A stretch of 8,635 nt of DNA from Candidatus Aminicenantota bacterium (GTDB lineage: Bacteria; Acidobacteriota; Aminicenantia; Aminicenantales; JAFGBC01): positions 1 to 8,635 of the forward strand of contig JAFGBC010000215.1 in NCBI GenBank assembly GCA_016933355.1, written 5' to 3'. Positions 1 through 6,628 of this stretch are shown piece after piece. The stretch's first letter is position 1. Each line of letters starts with the position of its first letter. The notes under the pieces were generated by a model. It worked only from the letters and a program-made list of their open reading frames with translations, was not told the DNA's origin and searched no databases. A program made the translations under genes and the position numbers.

Positions 1-1
1 C

Positions 2-2287
2 GAAGCCGACGTCCTGCGCTTCCTGGCCGCCTTCCACGCCTCGGGCAGCATCTACAAAGGGAAGCGGCCGGTCCACTGGTGCTTCCACTGCAAGACGGCC
101 CTGGCCGAGGCCGAGATCGAGTACAAGGACAAGACCTCGCCCTCGATCTACGTCCGCTTCAAGGTGGCGTCGGACCTGTCCGGTCTGTCCCCGGCGCTTA
201 AAGGCCGGACCGCCTACGTCCTGATCTGGACGACGACGCCCTGGACGCTTCCCGCCAACCTGGCCATCGCCTTTCACCCCAAGCACGATTACGCGGCGGT
301 CGAGGCCGGCGGCGAGGTCTACATCCTGGCCAAGCGGCTCGCCCCGGTCGTCGCCGAAGAGCTCGGGTTCAAGGAGACGAAGATCCTGGCGACCTTCCCG
401 GGCGCGGCGCTCGAGGGCCTCAAGGCCCGCCACCCCTTCATCGACCGGGAGTCCGTGTTCGTCCTGGGCAATTACGTCACCCTCGAAGACGGGACGGGCG
501 CCGTTCACACGGCTCCCGGCCACGGCTACGACGACTTCATGACCGGGGCGGCTTACGGCCTTGACATCTACACGCCGGTCGACGGCGAGGGGAAATTCAC
601 CCCCGACGTGGCGAAGTACGCCGGCCTTAACGTCTTCAAGGCCAACACGACGATCTGCGAGGACATGCGAGCGGACGGCAGCCTCCTCAAGGAATCCGTC
701 ATCCGCCATTCCTATCCCCATTGCTGGCGTTGCAAGAATCCGGTCCTCTTCCGGGCGACCGAGCAGTGGTTCATCTCGATGGACGCCGCGGACCTGCGCC
801 GCCGGACGCTGGACGCCATCGCCAACGTCCGCTGGATCCCGGCCTGGGGCGAGGAGCGGATCGCCAACATGACGAGCGGCCGGCCCGATTGGTGCATCTC
901 GCGCCAGCGCCAGTGGGGCGTTCCCATCCCCGCCTTCCACTGCGCCGACTGCGGGACGGTCCTGGCCGACGAGGCCGTCACCCTCCGCGTCGCCGGCCTC
1001 GTGGCCGAACGGGGATCGGACGTCTGGTTCGTCAAGACGGCCCGCGAGCTGCTCCCGGAGGGGGCCGTCTGCCCCAAGTGCGGGAGCGCCGCGCTCGAGA
1101 AGGACAACGACATCGTCGACGTCTGGTTCGAGTCGGGCTCCAGCCACGGCATCCTGGGGAAGCGACCCGACCTGCCCTGGCCCGCCGACGTCTACATCGA
1201 GGGCCACGACCAGCACCGGGGCTGGTTCAACAGCTCGCTGATCATCGGCGTCGGGGCCAAGGGCGGCTCGCCCTACCGGACCTGCATCACCCACGGCTTC
1301 GTCCTGGACGAGCAGAGCCGGGCCATGTCGAAATCGCTGGGGAACGTCATCGACCCCGGCCGAATCATCGGCCAGAACGGGGCCGAGATCCTCCGGCTTT
1401 GGGTGGCGATGCTGAACTTCAAGGAGGACGCCCGCTTCGGCGAGGAAATCCTGCGGCGGCTGGTCGAAGCCTACCGCAAGATCCGGAACACCTGGCGCTT
1501 CCTGCTCGGGAACCTTAACGACTTCGACCCCGCCGCCGACGCCGTGCCGGACGAGGACCTGGAGCTCTTCGACCGCTGGGCGCTCGAGACGACGGCCCGG
1601 GCCGGCCGCCGGATCCTCGAGGCCTACGACGAGTTCGAATATCACGTCGTCTTCCACAGCCTCTACCAGCTGTTTACCGTCGCGATGAGCGCCGTCTACC
1701 TCGACGTGATCAAGGATCGCCTCTACTGCTCGGCCAAGGCCTCCCGGCGGCGCCGTTCGGCCCAGACGGCCCTGTTCCGGATCCTCAAGGACAGCCTGGC
1801 CCTGATGGCGCCCGTTCTGCCCTTCACGACCGAGGAAGCCTGGGAGGCGATGCCCGCCTTCCCGGGAAAGACGGACTCCGTTCATCTCGGGCTGTTTCCA
1901 ACGTTTGACGCGACCGGGCTCGACCCGGTTCTCTTCGATGAGCAGGAAGCCCTGATGGCCGTCCGCGAGAAGGTCCTCAAGGAGCTCGAGAAGGCGCGCG
2001 AGGAAAAGCGGATCGGCAACGCGCTCGAAGCGGCCGTGACGCTGGCCGTGCCCCCGGGCGATCGGGATCTTCTCGAGAAGCACGCGGCCGAGCTTCCGGC
2101 CCTGTTCATCGTCTCGGCCGTCTCTCTCAAAGAGGGGAGCGGGGCCGAGCTCGCGATCGAGGTCGGGCGCGCCCCGGGCGCCAAGTGCGAGCGGTGCTGG
2201 ACCTACTCGACCGCTATCGGTTCCTCCCGCGCCTTTCCGACCGTCTGTCCGCGCTGCGCCGGCGTCCTGGAAGGACGGGCGACATGA
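2..2287 (+). CDS. ileS: Isoleucyl-tRNA synthetase, 5'-truncated by the window edge
   Basis: Class I aminoacyl-tRNA synthetase that charges tRNA-Ile in the cytoplasm. The frame is open from base 2 to the TGA at 2285-2287, giving 761 residues. The family usually has about 930, so roughly 160-170 N-terminal residues including the HIGH motif lie outside the window. Numbering from base 2, the CP1 editing domain shows WTTTPWTLPAN (from residue 76) and GTGAVHTAPGHG (from about 164). The catalytic core shows ISRQRQWGVPIP and DVWFESGSSHG. The KMSKS loop reads AMSKS (441-445). The C-terminus has a CX2CX16CX2C zinc site at C729, C732, C749 and C752. Further CxxC pairs lie at 27/30, 241/244, 314/317 and 357/360 and probably bind zinc, as recalled for some bacterial IleRS structures. 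The first ATG, at 164, is internal and is not the start. The stop overlaps the lspA start as ATGA. Identification is secure. Confidence 0.97.
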   Translation, partial: EADVLRFLAAFHASGSIYKGKRPVHWCFHCKTALAEAEIEYKDKTSPSIYVRFKVASDLSGLSPALKGRTAYVLIWTTTPWTLPANLAIAFHPKHDYAAVEAGGEVYILAKRLAPVVAEELGFKETKILATFPGAALEGLKARHPFIDRESVFVLGNYVTLEDGTGAVHTAPGHGYDDFMTGAAYGLDIYTPVDGEGKFTPDVAKYAGLNVFKANTTICEDMRADGSLLKESVIRHSYPHCWRCKNPVLFRATEQWFISMDAADLRRRTLDAIANVRWIPAWGEERIANMTSGRPDWCISRQRQWGVPIPAFHCADCGTVLADEAVTLRVAGLVAERGSDVWFVKTARELLPEGAVCPKCGSAALEKDNDIVDVWFESGSSHGILGKRPDLPWPADVYIEGHDQHRGWFNSSLIIGVGAKGGSPYRTCITHGFVLDEQSRAMSKSLGNVIDPGRIIGQNGAEILRLWVAMLNFKEDARFGEEILRRLVEAYRKIRNTWRFLLGNLNDFDPAADAVPDEDLELFDRWALETTARAGRRILEAYDEFEYHVVFHSLYQLFTVAMSAVYLDVIKDRLYCSAKASRRRRSAQTALFRILKDSLALMAPVLPFTTEEAWEAMPAFPGKTDSVHLGLFPTFDATGLDPVLFDEQEALMAVREKVLKELEKAREEKRIGNALEAAVTLAVPPGDRDLLEKHAAELPALFIVSAVSLKEGSGAELAIEVGRAPGAKCERCWTYSTAIGSSRAFPTVCPRCAGVLEGRAT
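2269..2275 (+). promoter_or_regulatory. Shine-Dalgarno for lspA inside the ileS 3' end
   Basis: The sequence GGAAGGA lies 8 nt before the ATG at 2284. It supports that ATG over the longer in-frame reading from 2185, which would put 33 residues with no LspA character in front of the protein. Confidence 0.6.
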
Positions 2288-2760
2288 CGCGCAAAGGCGG
2301 GATGCTCGCGCTCGCCGCCCTCCTGGTCGTCATCGACCAGCTGACCAAGGCCGCCGTCGCCAAAGGCCTCGCCCTCTACGAAACGCGACGGGTCATTCCC
2401 GGCTTTCTCAATCTCGTCCACAGCCGGAACGACGGGGCGATCTTCGGCTTTCTGTCGCACGGCGGCAACCCCGCCCTGCGCTGGGTCCTGGCCGCCGCCT
2501 CGGTCGTGGCCCTGGCTCTCGTTATTTATTATTTCGTCAAGACGCCGAGCCGGGACGGGCTGATGCTGACCGCCCTGTCCCTGATCCTGGCCGGGGCGGT
2601 CGGCAACAACCTGGACCGGATGGCGCGCGGGTCGGTCGTCGATTTCGTCGACCTCTACGCCGGCCGCTTCCACTGGCCCGTCTTCAACGTCGCCGACGCC
2701 TGCATCACGATCGGCGCCGGCCTGCTGATTTTCGTCGTCTTCAGGAGGAAACCGGCATGA
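2284..2760 (+). CDS. lspA: Lipoprotein signal peptidase (signal peptidase II)
   Basis: Inner-membrane aspartyl protease (158 residues, normal length) that cleaves the signal peptide of diacylglyceryl-modified prolipoproteins just before the lipidated cysteine. The N-terminal hydrophobic segment contains the VVIDQLTK motif. The conserved asparagine motif reads SRNDGAIFGF. The two catalytic aspartates are visible: D111 in GNNLDR and D138 in FNVADA, matching D114 and D141 of the E. coli enzyme. Four hydrophobic segments are evident, as expected. The ATG overlaps the ileS stop (ATGA), and the gene's own stop overlaps the lgt start the same way, so translation is probably coupled. ileS-lspA adjacency is common in bacteria. 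Placing lgt immediately after lspA joins two successive steps of lipoprotein maturation. Confidence 0.97.
   Translation: MTRKGGMLALAALLVVIDQLTKAAVAKGLALYETRRVIPGFLNLVHSRNDGAIFGFLSHGGNPALRWVLAAASVVALALVIYYFVKTPSRDGLMLTALSLILAGAVGNNLDRMARGSVVDFVDLYAGRFHWPVFNVADACITIGAGLLIFVVFRRKPA
2743..2748 (+). promoter_or_regulatory. Shine-Dalgarno for lgt
   Basis: A perfect AGGAGG lies 8 nt before the lgt ATG at 2757, inside the last codons of lspA. It fixes the lgt start and gives ribosomes an entry point in addition to the ATGA overlap. Confidence 0.8.
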
Positions 2761-3554
2761 TCCCCGTCCTGTTCAAAATCGGCCCTTTGACCCTCCACAC
2801 CTACGGCCTGATGATGGCGCTCGGCGTCGGATTCGCTCTCTGGTTCCTCTACGCACAGGCTAAAAAGCAGGGGCTCGACACGCTTCGGCTGATCGACGCC
2901 GCCTTCTACACGATCCTGATCTCGCTCGTCGGCGCCAAGCTGATTTTGCTCCTCTCGAACTTCGACTATTACGTGAGCTATCCTGGAGAGCTCCTGAGCC
3001 TGGCCCGCTCGGGCGGCGTCTTCCAGGGCGGCTTGGCCTTCGGGGTCGTCTTCGCCCTCTGGTACTTTCGGAGGAAAAAGATCCCGACCTGGAAGACGGC
3101 CGACATCATCGGCCCGGCCCTCGCCCTCGGCCACTTTTTCGGGCGGCTCGGCTGCTTTGCAGCCGGCTGCTGTTACGGCCGGGCCTGCGACGCGCCGTGG
3201 GGCGTCACGTTCCACAGCGAGTACGCCCGCAACCTGACCGGGATCCCGCTCGGCCAGCGCCTCCATCCCGTCCAGCTCTACGAGGCCGCCCTCAACCTCC
3301 TGAATTTTTTCGTCCTCTTCTTCGTCCTGCGCCGCAAGCGGTTCGACGGCCAGGTCTTCGCCCTGTACATCATCAACTATTCCGTCATCCGCTATTTCAC
3401 CGAGTTTTTCCGGGGCGACCATCCGGACCGGGCCTTCCTCGTCCGGGGGGCCTCGCCGTTCCTGAGCGTGTCCTACCCGCAGCTCTTCTGCCTCCTGGGC
3501 CTGGCGGCCGGAATCCTCCTCGGCCTCCTTCTCAAGCGGCGCGGCCGTGCCTGA
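2757..3554 (+). CDS. lgt: Prolipoprotein diacylglyceryl transferase
   Basis: Polytopic inner-membrane enzyme (265 residues) that transfers diacylglycerol from phosphatidylglycerol to the lipobox cysteine of prolipoproteins, the step before LspA. Family landmarks are HTYGLMMALG near the N-terminus, the signature GRLGCFAAGCCYG (residues 129-141), HPVQLYEAALN and RYFTEFFRGD. R130 and G141 correspond to the E. coli essential residues R143 and G154. Two positions differ from E. coli: Q90 in VFQGGL sits exactly where H103 would be (the 40-residue distance to the arginine is the same), and C133 replaces N146. The second change is common outside Proteobacteria as far as I recall. A strong SD precedes the ATG. 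The stop lies within an 8-nt overlap with the next gene. The sequence shows several hydrophobic helices and a basic C-terminus (KRRGRA). Confidence 0.96.
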   Translation: MIPVLFKIGPLTLHTYGLMMALGVGFALWFLYAQAKKQGLDTLRLIDAAFYTILISLVGAKLILLLSNFDYYVSYPGELLSLARSGGVFQGGLAFGVVFALWYFRRKKIPTWKTADIIGPALALGHFFGRLGCFAAGCCYGRACDAPWGVTFHSEYARNLTGIPLGQRLHPVQLYEAALNLLNFFVLFFVLRRKRFDGQVFALYIINYSVIRYFTEFFRGDHPDRAFLVRGASPFLSVSYPQLFCLLGLAAGILLGLLLKRRGRA

Positions 3555-4482
3555 CCGGGAGTTCCGCTTCGTCCACGCCGAAGAGGACAACCTCCGCCTC
3601 GACGTTTATCTCGTCGACCATATCCGGGACATGACCCGGGCCCAGATCCAAAAGCACATCGAGGACGGGCTGGTCGCCGTCAACGGACGGGTCCGCAAGT
3701 CCGGGTACCGCCTTCGGCCCGGCGACGTCGTCGACGTCCGGGTTCGCGACTACGAGCCGCCCTCGCTCGAACCCGAAGATATTCCGCTCCGGATCCTCTA
3801 CGAAGACGAGGCCGTCGCCGTCATCGACAAGCCGTCGGGCCTCGTCGTCCACCCCGGCGCCGGCGTTCACGCCGGGACGCTCGTCAACGCCCTTCTGCAC
3901 CGCTTCCCCGAAGTCCGCGCCGTCGGCGCGCCCGAGCGGCCCGGCCTGGTCCACCGCCTGGACAAGGAGACCTCGGGCGTCATGGTCATCGCCCGCACCC
4001 CGGGGGTCTTCGTCGACCTCCAGCGTCAGTTCAAACGGCGCGTCGTCCAGAAGACCTACCTGGCCCTGGCCCGGGGGCGGGTCGCCGCGTCCGGTCGGAT
4101 CGACCGGCCGATCGGGCGGCACATCAAGGACGGCCAGCGCTACTCCGTCCGGACCCGGAAGCCCAAGGAAGCCAAAACGGACTTCCGGGTCCTGGAGCAG
4201 TTCGACGACTTCGCGCTGCTCGAGGTCAAGCCGCTGACCGGGCGCACCCATCAGATCCGGGTCCATCTGGCGGCGGCCGGCCACCCTTTGTTCGGGGACC
4301 GGCTTTACGGCCCCAAGAAGGCCAAGGGCTACGAGCCCAGGATCTTCCTCCACGCCCACCGCCTGGGCTTCCTCCATCCGGTCCGCAAGGAATGGGTCGA
4401 GTTCGTCTCGCCGCTGCCCCTGGACCTGGACACGATTCTTGACACGCTCCGAGCGGCCAAGACCCGCCCCGCCGGCGATTGA
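3547..4482 (+). CDS. rluD: RluA/RluD-family ribosomal large subunit pseudouridine synthase
   Basis: Cytoplasmic RNA-modifying enzyme (311 residues) that isomerises uridine to pseudouridine, most likely in 23S rRNA. An S4 RNA-binding domain occupies about residues 16-62 and includes RAQIQKHIEDGLVAVNG. The catalytic domain follows, with VIDKPSGLVVHPGAG, the family signature HRLDKETSG carrying catalytic D139, and TGRTHQIRVHLAAAGHPLFG (from 231). Length and S4-plus-catalytic layout match RluD. RluC or another RluA-family member cannot be excluded, so the target uridines are unknown. The start is a GTG overlapping the lgt stop by 8 nt (GTGCCTGA). No clear SD precedes it, so expression probably depends on coupling to lgt. 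A later ATG at 3631 would destroy the S4 domain. Confidence 0.92.
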   Translation: MPDREFRFVHAEEDNLRLDVYLVDHIRDMTRAQIQKHIEDGLVAVNGRVRKSGYRLRPGDVVDVRVRDYEPPSLEPEDIPLRILYEDEAVAVIDKPSGLVVHPGAGVHAGTLVNALLHRFPEVRAVGAPERPGLVHRLDKETSGVMVIARTPGVFVDLQRQFKRRVVQKTYLALARGRVAASGRIDRPIGRHIKDGQRYSVRTRKPKEAKTDFRVLEQFDDFALLEVKPLTGRTHQIRVHLAAAGHPLFGDRLYGPKKAKGYEPRIFLHAHRLGFLHPVRKEWVEFVSPLPLDLDTILDTLRAAKTRPAGD

Positions 4483-4493
4483 GGGGTTGGAGG

Positions 4494-4525
4494 GCTCCGG
4501 CCGGACCCGGCCGCCCGTCGGGAGC
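4494..4525 (+). terminator. Possible weak terminator or inverted repeat after the ileS-lspA-lgt-rluD cluster
   Basis: CGGCCG (4498-4503) can pair with CGGCCG (4508-4513) around a 4-nt loop. GCTC (4494-4497) can pair with GAGC (4522-4525) outside it. Only a poor T-run (GTTGTT) follows, so this is not a canonical intrinsic terminator. It may be incidental to high GC. Its position, between the last housekeeping stop and the next promoter, is what makes it plausible. Confidence 0.28.
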
Positions 4526-4529
4526 GTTG

Positions 4530-4558
4530 TTGAAGCCTCCCGGCGATTGGCCTATAAT
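4530..4558 (+). promoter_or_regulatory. Sigma70-type promoter with a perfect -10 box
   Basis: The -35 hexamer TTGAAG (4530-4535, four of six consensus bases) is separated by exactly 17 bp from a perfect TATAAT (4553-4558). It lies in the only gap longer than 50 bp between genes, at the point where gene content changes from housekeeping to envelope proteins. The expected start of transcription, 6-9 nt after the -10 box, is about 4564-4567. That coincides with the GTG codon at 4565. Confidence 0.75.
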
Positions 4559-4564
4559 ACTCGG

Positions 4565-6628
4565 GTGAAGAAAAAAATTGCCCGCATTCTTGGGGTCCTC
4601 CTTCTGCTCCCGGTCGCCGGCGCTCTGGGCCAGGCGAAACGGTCCGTCAAGGATCTCAGTCCCTATTACCAGAAATGGCTCCAGGAGGACGTCGTCTACA
4701 TCATCACCCCGAAGGAGAAGGAGGTCTTCCTCCAGCTCGAGAACGACCGGCAGCGCGAGATGTTCATCGAGGCCTTCTGGAAGCAGCGCGATCCGAACCC
4801 GACCACACCCGAGAACGAGTTCAAGGTCGAGCACGAGCGGCGGATCGCCTACGCCAACCAGACGTTCGGCAAAAGCTCGCCGGGACCGGGCTGGCGCTCG
4901 GACCAGGGACGGATCTACATCATCCTGGGAGAGCCGAATTCGAAAGACCGCTTCGAAAACCAGTCCGAAGTCTACCCGGTCGAGATCTGGTTCTACAGCG
5001 GCCGGGTCGAAGACGGCCTGCCCAACGGCTTTTACGTCGTCTTTTTCAAGAAGGACGGAATCGGCGAATACGAGCTTTACACCCCGATCAAGTACGGTCC
5101 CCAGTACCTGATGCCCAATTACAGCGGGGACATGACGGACTACGCCGCGGCCTACGGCAAGCTCGTGAAGATCGAGCCGACGATCGCCTATATTTCGCTG
5201 TCCCTGATCGAGGGCGAATCCCTGACCCAGGTCGCGCCCTCGATCGCCTCGGAGGCCCTGATCCATCAAAGGGTCCCCAACGCCCCCCGCCACCGGGTCA
5301 AGGATACCTACGCCGACAAGCTCCTCTCCTACAAGGACATCATCGACGTCGAGTATTCGGCCAACTACATCGACAGCGGGGCCGTCGTCCGCGTCCTCCA
5401 AAGCGCGTCCGGGCTCTACCACGTCCACTACCTGATCGAGCCGTCCCGTCTGACCTTCGAGCAGTTCGACCGGCGCTTTCTGACCAACCTGGAGGTCAAC
5501 GGCAGCCTGACCGACGCCTCCGGCCGTCCGGTCTACCAGTTCGAGCGCAAGACGCCGGTCGAGCTCAACCGAGACCAGATAACGGCCATCCGTCCGAAGC
5601 CCTTCTCTTTCCAGGACATGCTGCCGCTCATCGCCGGCCGCTACAAGCTGAGCCTCCTCTGGAAGAACACCGTCTCCAAAGAGTTCACCTCGCTGGAGGC
5701 CGATGTCGTCGTGCCCGGCCGGGGAGAGCTCCGGATGACGCCGATCCTGCTGGCGAACCGGGCCGACACCGACTCGAAGTACGCCGGACAGAACAAGCCG
5801 TTCCTGATGGGCCGCACCCAGCTCGTCCCCTCGACCCGCAACGATTTTGCCCGGAACGAGACGCTGTCGGCTTTCGTCCAGATCCAGGGCCTGACGGACG
5901 AGTTGCGCGCCGCCGGCCGCCTGGAGTTCGTCCTCCTCCGCGGCGAGACCGCGGTCCGGACGACGACCCGTCGGCTGTCCGAGCTCCCCGACCCGAGAAA
6001 CGTCCTGGAGCAGATCCCGCTCGCCGACCTGACCCCGGCCGATTACGACCTCGAAGTTACGCTCTACGACGGCGCCGGGACCAAGCGGCTTTCGGACAGG
6101 ACCATTTTCTACCTCAGCTTCATGCCGGACCTGGTCCGGCCTTGGACTCTGGCCCTGACCCTGCCTCCGGACAATGATCCCGCGAACCTCCATGCCCTCG
6201 GCCTCCAATACCGGAACGTCAAGGATTTCGAGCAGGCCCGGCGCTATCTCGAGGCGGCCTTCCGCCGGAACCCGGCCGAACCGGAATACGCCCTGGACTT
6301 CGCCCGGTTCCTGTTCGACGCCGAGGATTATCTCCAGGTCAAGCCGATCGCGCTGTCCTTCGTCCGCGACCGGCAGAGATACGAGTTCCTCGAGATTCTC
6401 GGGCAATCCAGCCAGGCGCTGGGCGAGCTCGCCGAAGCGATCGAGGTCTACAAGGAGTACCTGGAGCGCCTGGGAACCAATTTGAACGTCCTCAACAGCA
6501 TCGGCGACTGCTACCGTAGGCTGGGAAACGCGGCCGAGGCGCTCGTCGCCTACGAGAAATCCCTCGAAATCAACGCCGACCAGCCCGCGATCCGGGCCGC
6601 CGTCAAGGAGCTGAAGGAGCGGAAATGA
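4565..6628 (+). CDS. Exported GWxTD-domain protein with C-terminal TPRs
   Basis: Function unknown. With the GTG at 4565 as start it has 687 residues and a clean signal peptide: MKKKIARI, a hydrophobic LGVLLLLPVAGAL core, and probable signal peptidase I cleavage after ALG. The longer frame from 4439 would add 42 residues with no signal character, running through the promoter, so I reject it. Residues about 30-150 form a GWxTD-like domain: FIEAFWKQRDPNP, ENEFKVEHERRIAYAN, then GWRSD (109-113), GRIYIILGEP and VEIWFY. The middle (about 250-530) is rich in predicted beta strands and may be one or more sandwich domains. From about 538 to the end are TPR-like helices, clearest in QYRNVKDFEQARRYLEAAF, ILGQSSQALGELAEAIEVY and SIGDCYRRLGNAAEALVAY. 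Its stop overlaps the next gene (ATGA), and that gene encodes a paralogue of its N-terminal domain. A periplasmic scaffold role is only a guess. Confidence 0.88.
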   Translation: MKKKIARILGVLLLLPVAGALGQAKRSVKDLSPYYQKWLQEDVVYIITPKEKEVFLQLENDRQREMFIEAFWKQRDPNPTTPENEFKVEHERRIAYANQTFGKSSPGPGWRSDQGRIYIILGEPNSKDRFENQSEVYPVEIWFYSGRVEDGLPNGFYVVFFKKDGIGEYELYTPIKYGPQYLMPNYSGDMTDYAAAYGKLVKIEPTIAYISLSLIEGESLTQVAPSIASEALIHQRVPNAPRHRVKDTYADKLLSYKDIIDVEYSANYIDSGAVVRVLQSASGLYHVHYLIEPSRLTFEQFDRRFLTNLEVNGSLTDASGRPVYQFERKTPVELNRDQITAIRPKPFSFQDMLPLIAGRYKLSLLWKNTVSKEFTSLEADVVVPGRGELRMTPILLANRADTDSKYAGQNKPFLMGRTQLVPSTRNDFARNETLSAFVQIQGLTDELRAAGRLEFVLLRGETAVRTTTRRLSELPDPRNVLEQIPLADLTPADYDLEVTLYDGAGTKRLSDRTIFYLSFMPDLVRPWTLALTLPPDNDPANLHALGLQYRNVKDFEQARRYLEAAFRRNPAEPEYALDFARFLFDAEDYLQVKPIALSFVRDRQRYEFLEILGQSSQALGELAEAIEVYKEYLERLGTNLNVLNSIGDCYRRLGNAAEALVAYEKSLEINADQPAIRAAVKELKERK
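6613..6619 (+). promoter_or_regulatory. Shine-Dalgarno for the GWxTD lipoprotein gene
   Basis: GAAGGAG lies 5 nt before the ATG at 6625, within the last codons of the upstream gene. It supports this start alongside the ATGA overlap. Confidence 0.65.

Noticed and set aside
1..163. Apparent gene start at 164 with noncoding sequence before it
   Set aside because: The same frame is open back to base 2 and encodes conserved IleRS sequence (PVHWCFHC, ALAEAE, YKDKTSPSIYV), so the gene is cut by the window edge.
1322..1336. AMSKS instead of KMSKS in IleRS as a possible inactivating change
   Set aside because: The first lysine is not strictly conserved, and AMSKSLGN occurs in functional class I synthetases. 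The second lysine is present.
721..1518. Alternative-frame open frames inside ileS and inside the GWxTD-TPR gene (for example 4675-6177)
   Set aside because: Arg/Pro/Gly-rich out-of-frame translations of GC-rich genes, with no motifs or ribosome binding sites.
2185..2283. Upstream start for lspA
   Set aside because: The extra 33 residues overlap the ileS zinc-site codons in another frame, and LspA homology begins at the ATG at 2284, which has its own SD.
2655..3590. Antisense open frame opposite lgt (311 codons)
   Set aside because: Charged, low-complexity translation with no domain. The + strand gene is an unmistakable Lgt with overlapping starts and stops.
4439..4564. N-terminal extension of the GWxTD-TPR protein from an ATG at 4439
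   Set aside because: It would overlap the pseudouridine synthase gene, translate through the promoter and bury the signal peptide 42 residues inside the protein.
4226..6406. Very long antisense open frame (726 codons)
   Set aside because: It lies opposite two well-supported genes. Its translation is rich in Gly, Arg, Glu, Val, Asp and Leu without motifs, as expected for the reverse of GC-rich coding sequence where stop codons are rare.
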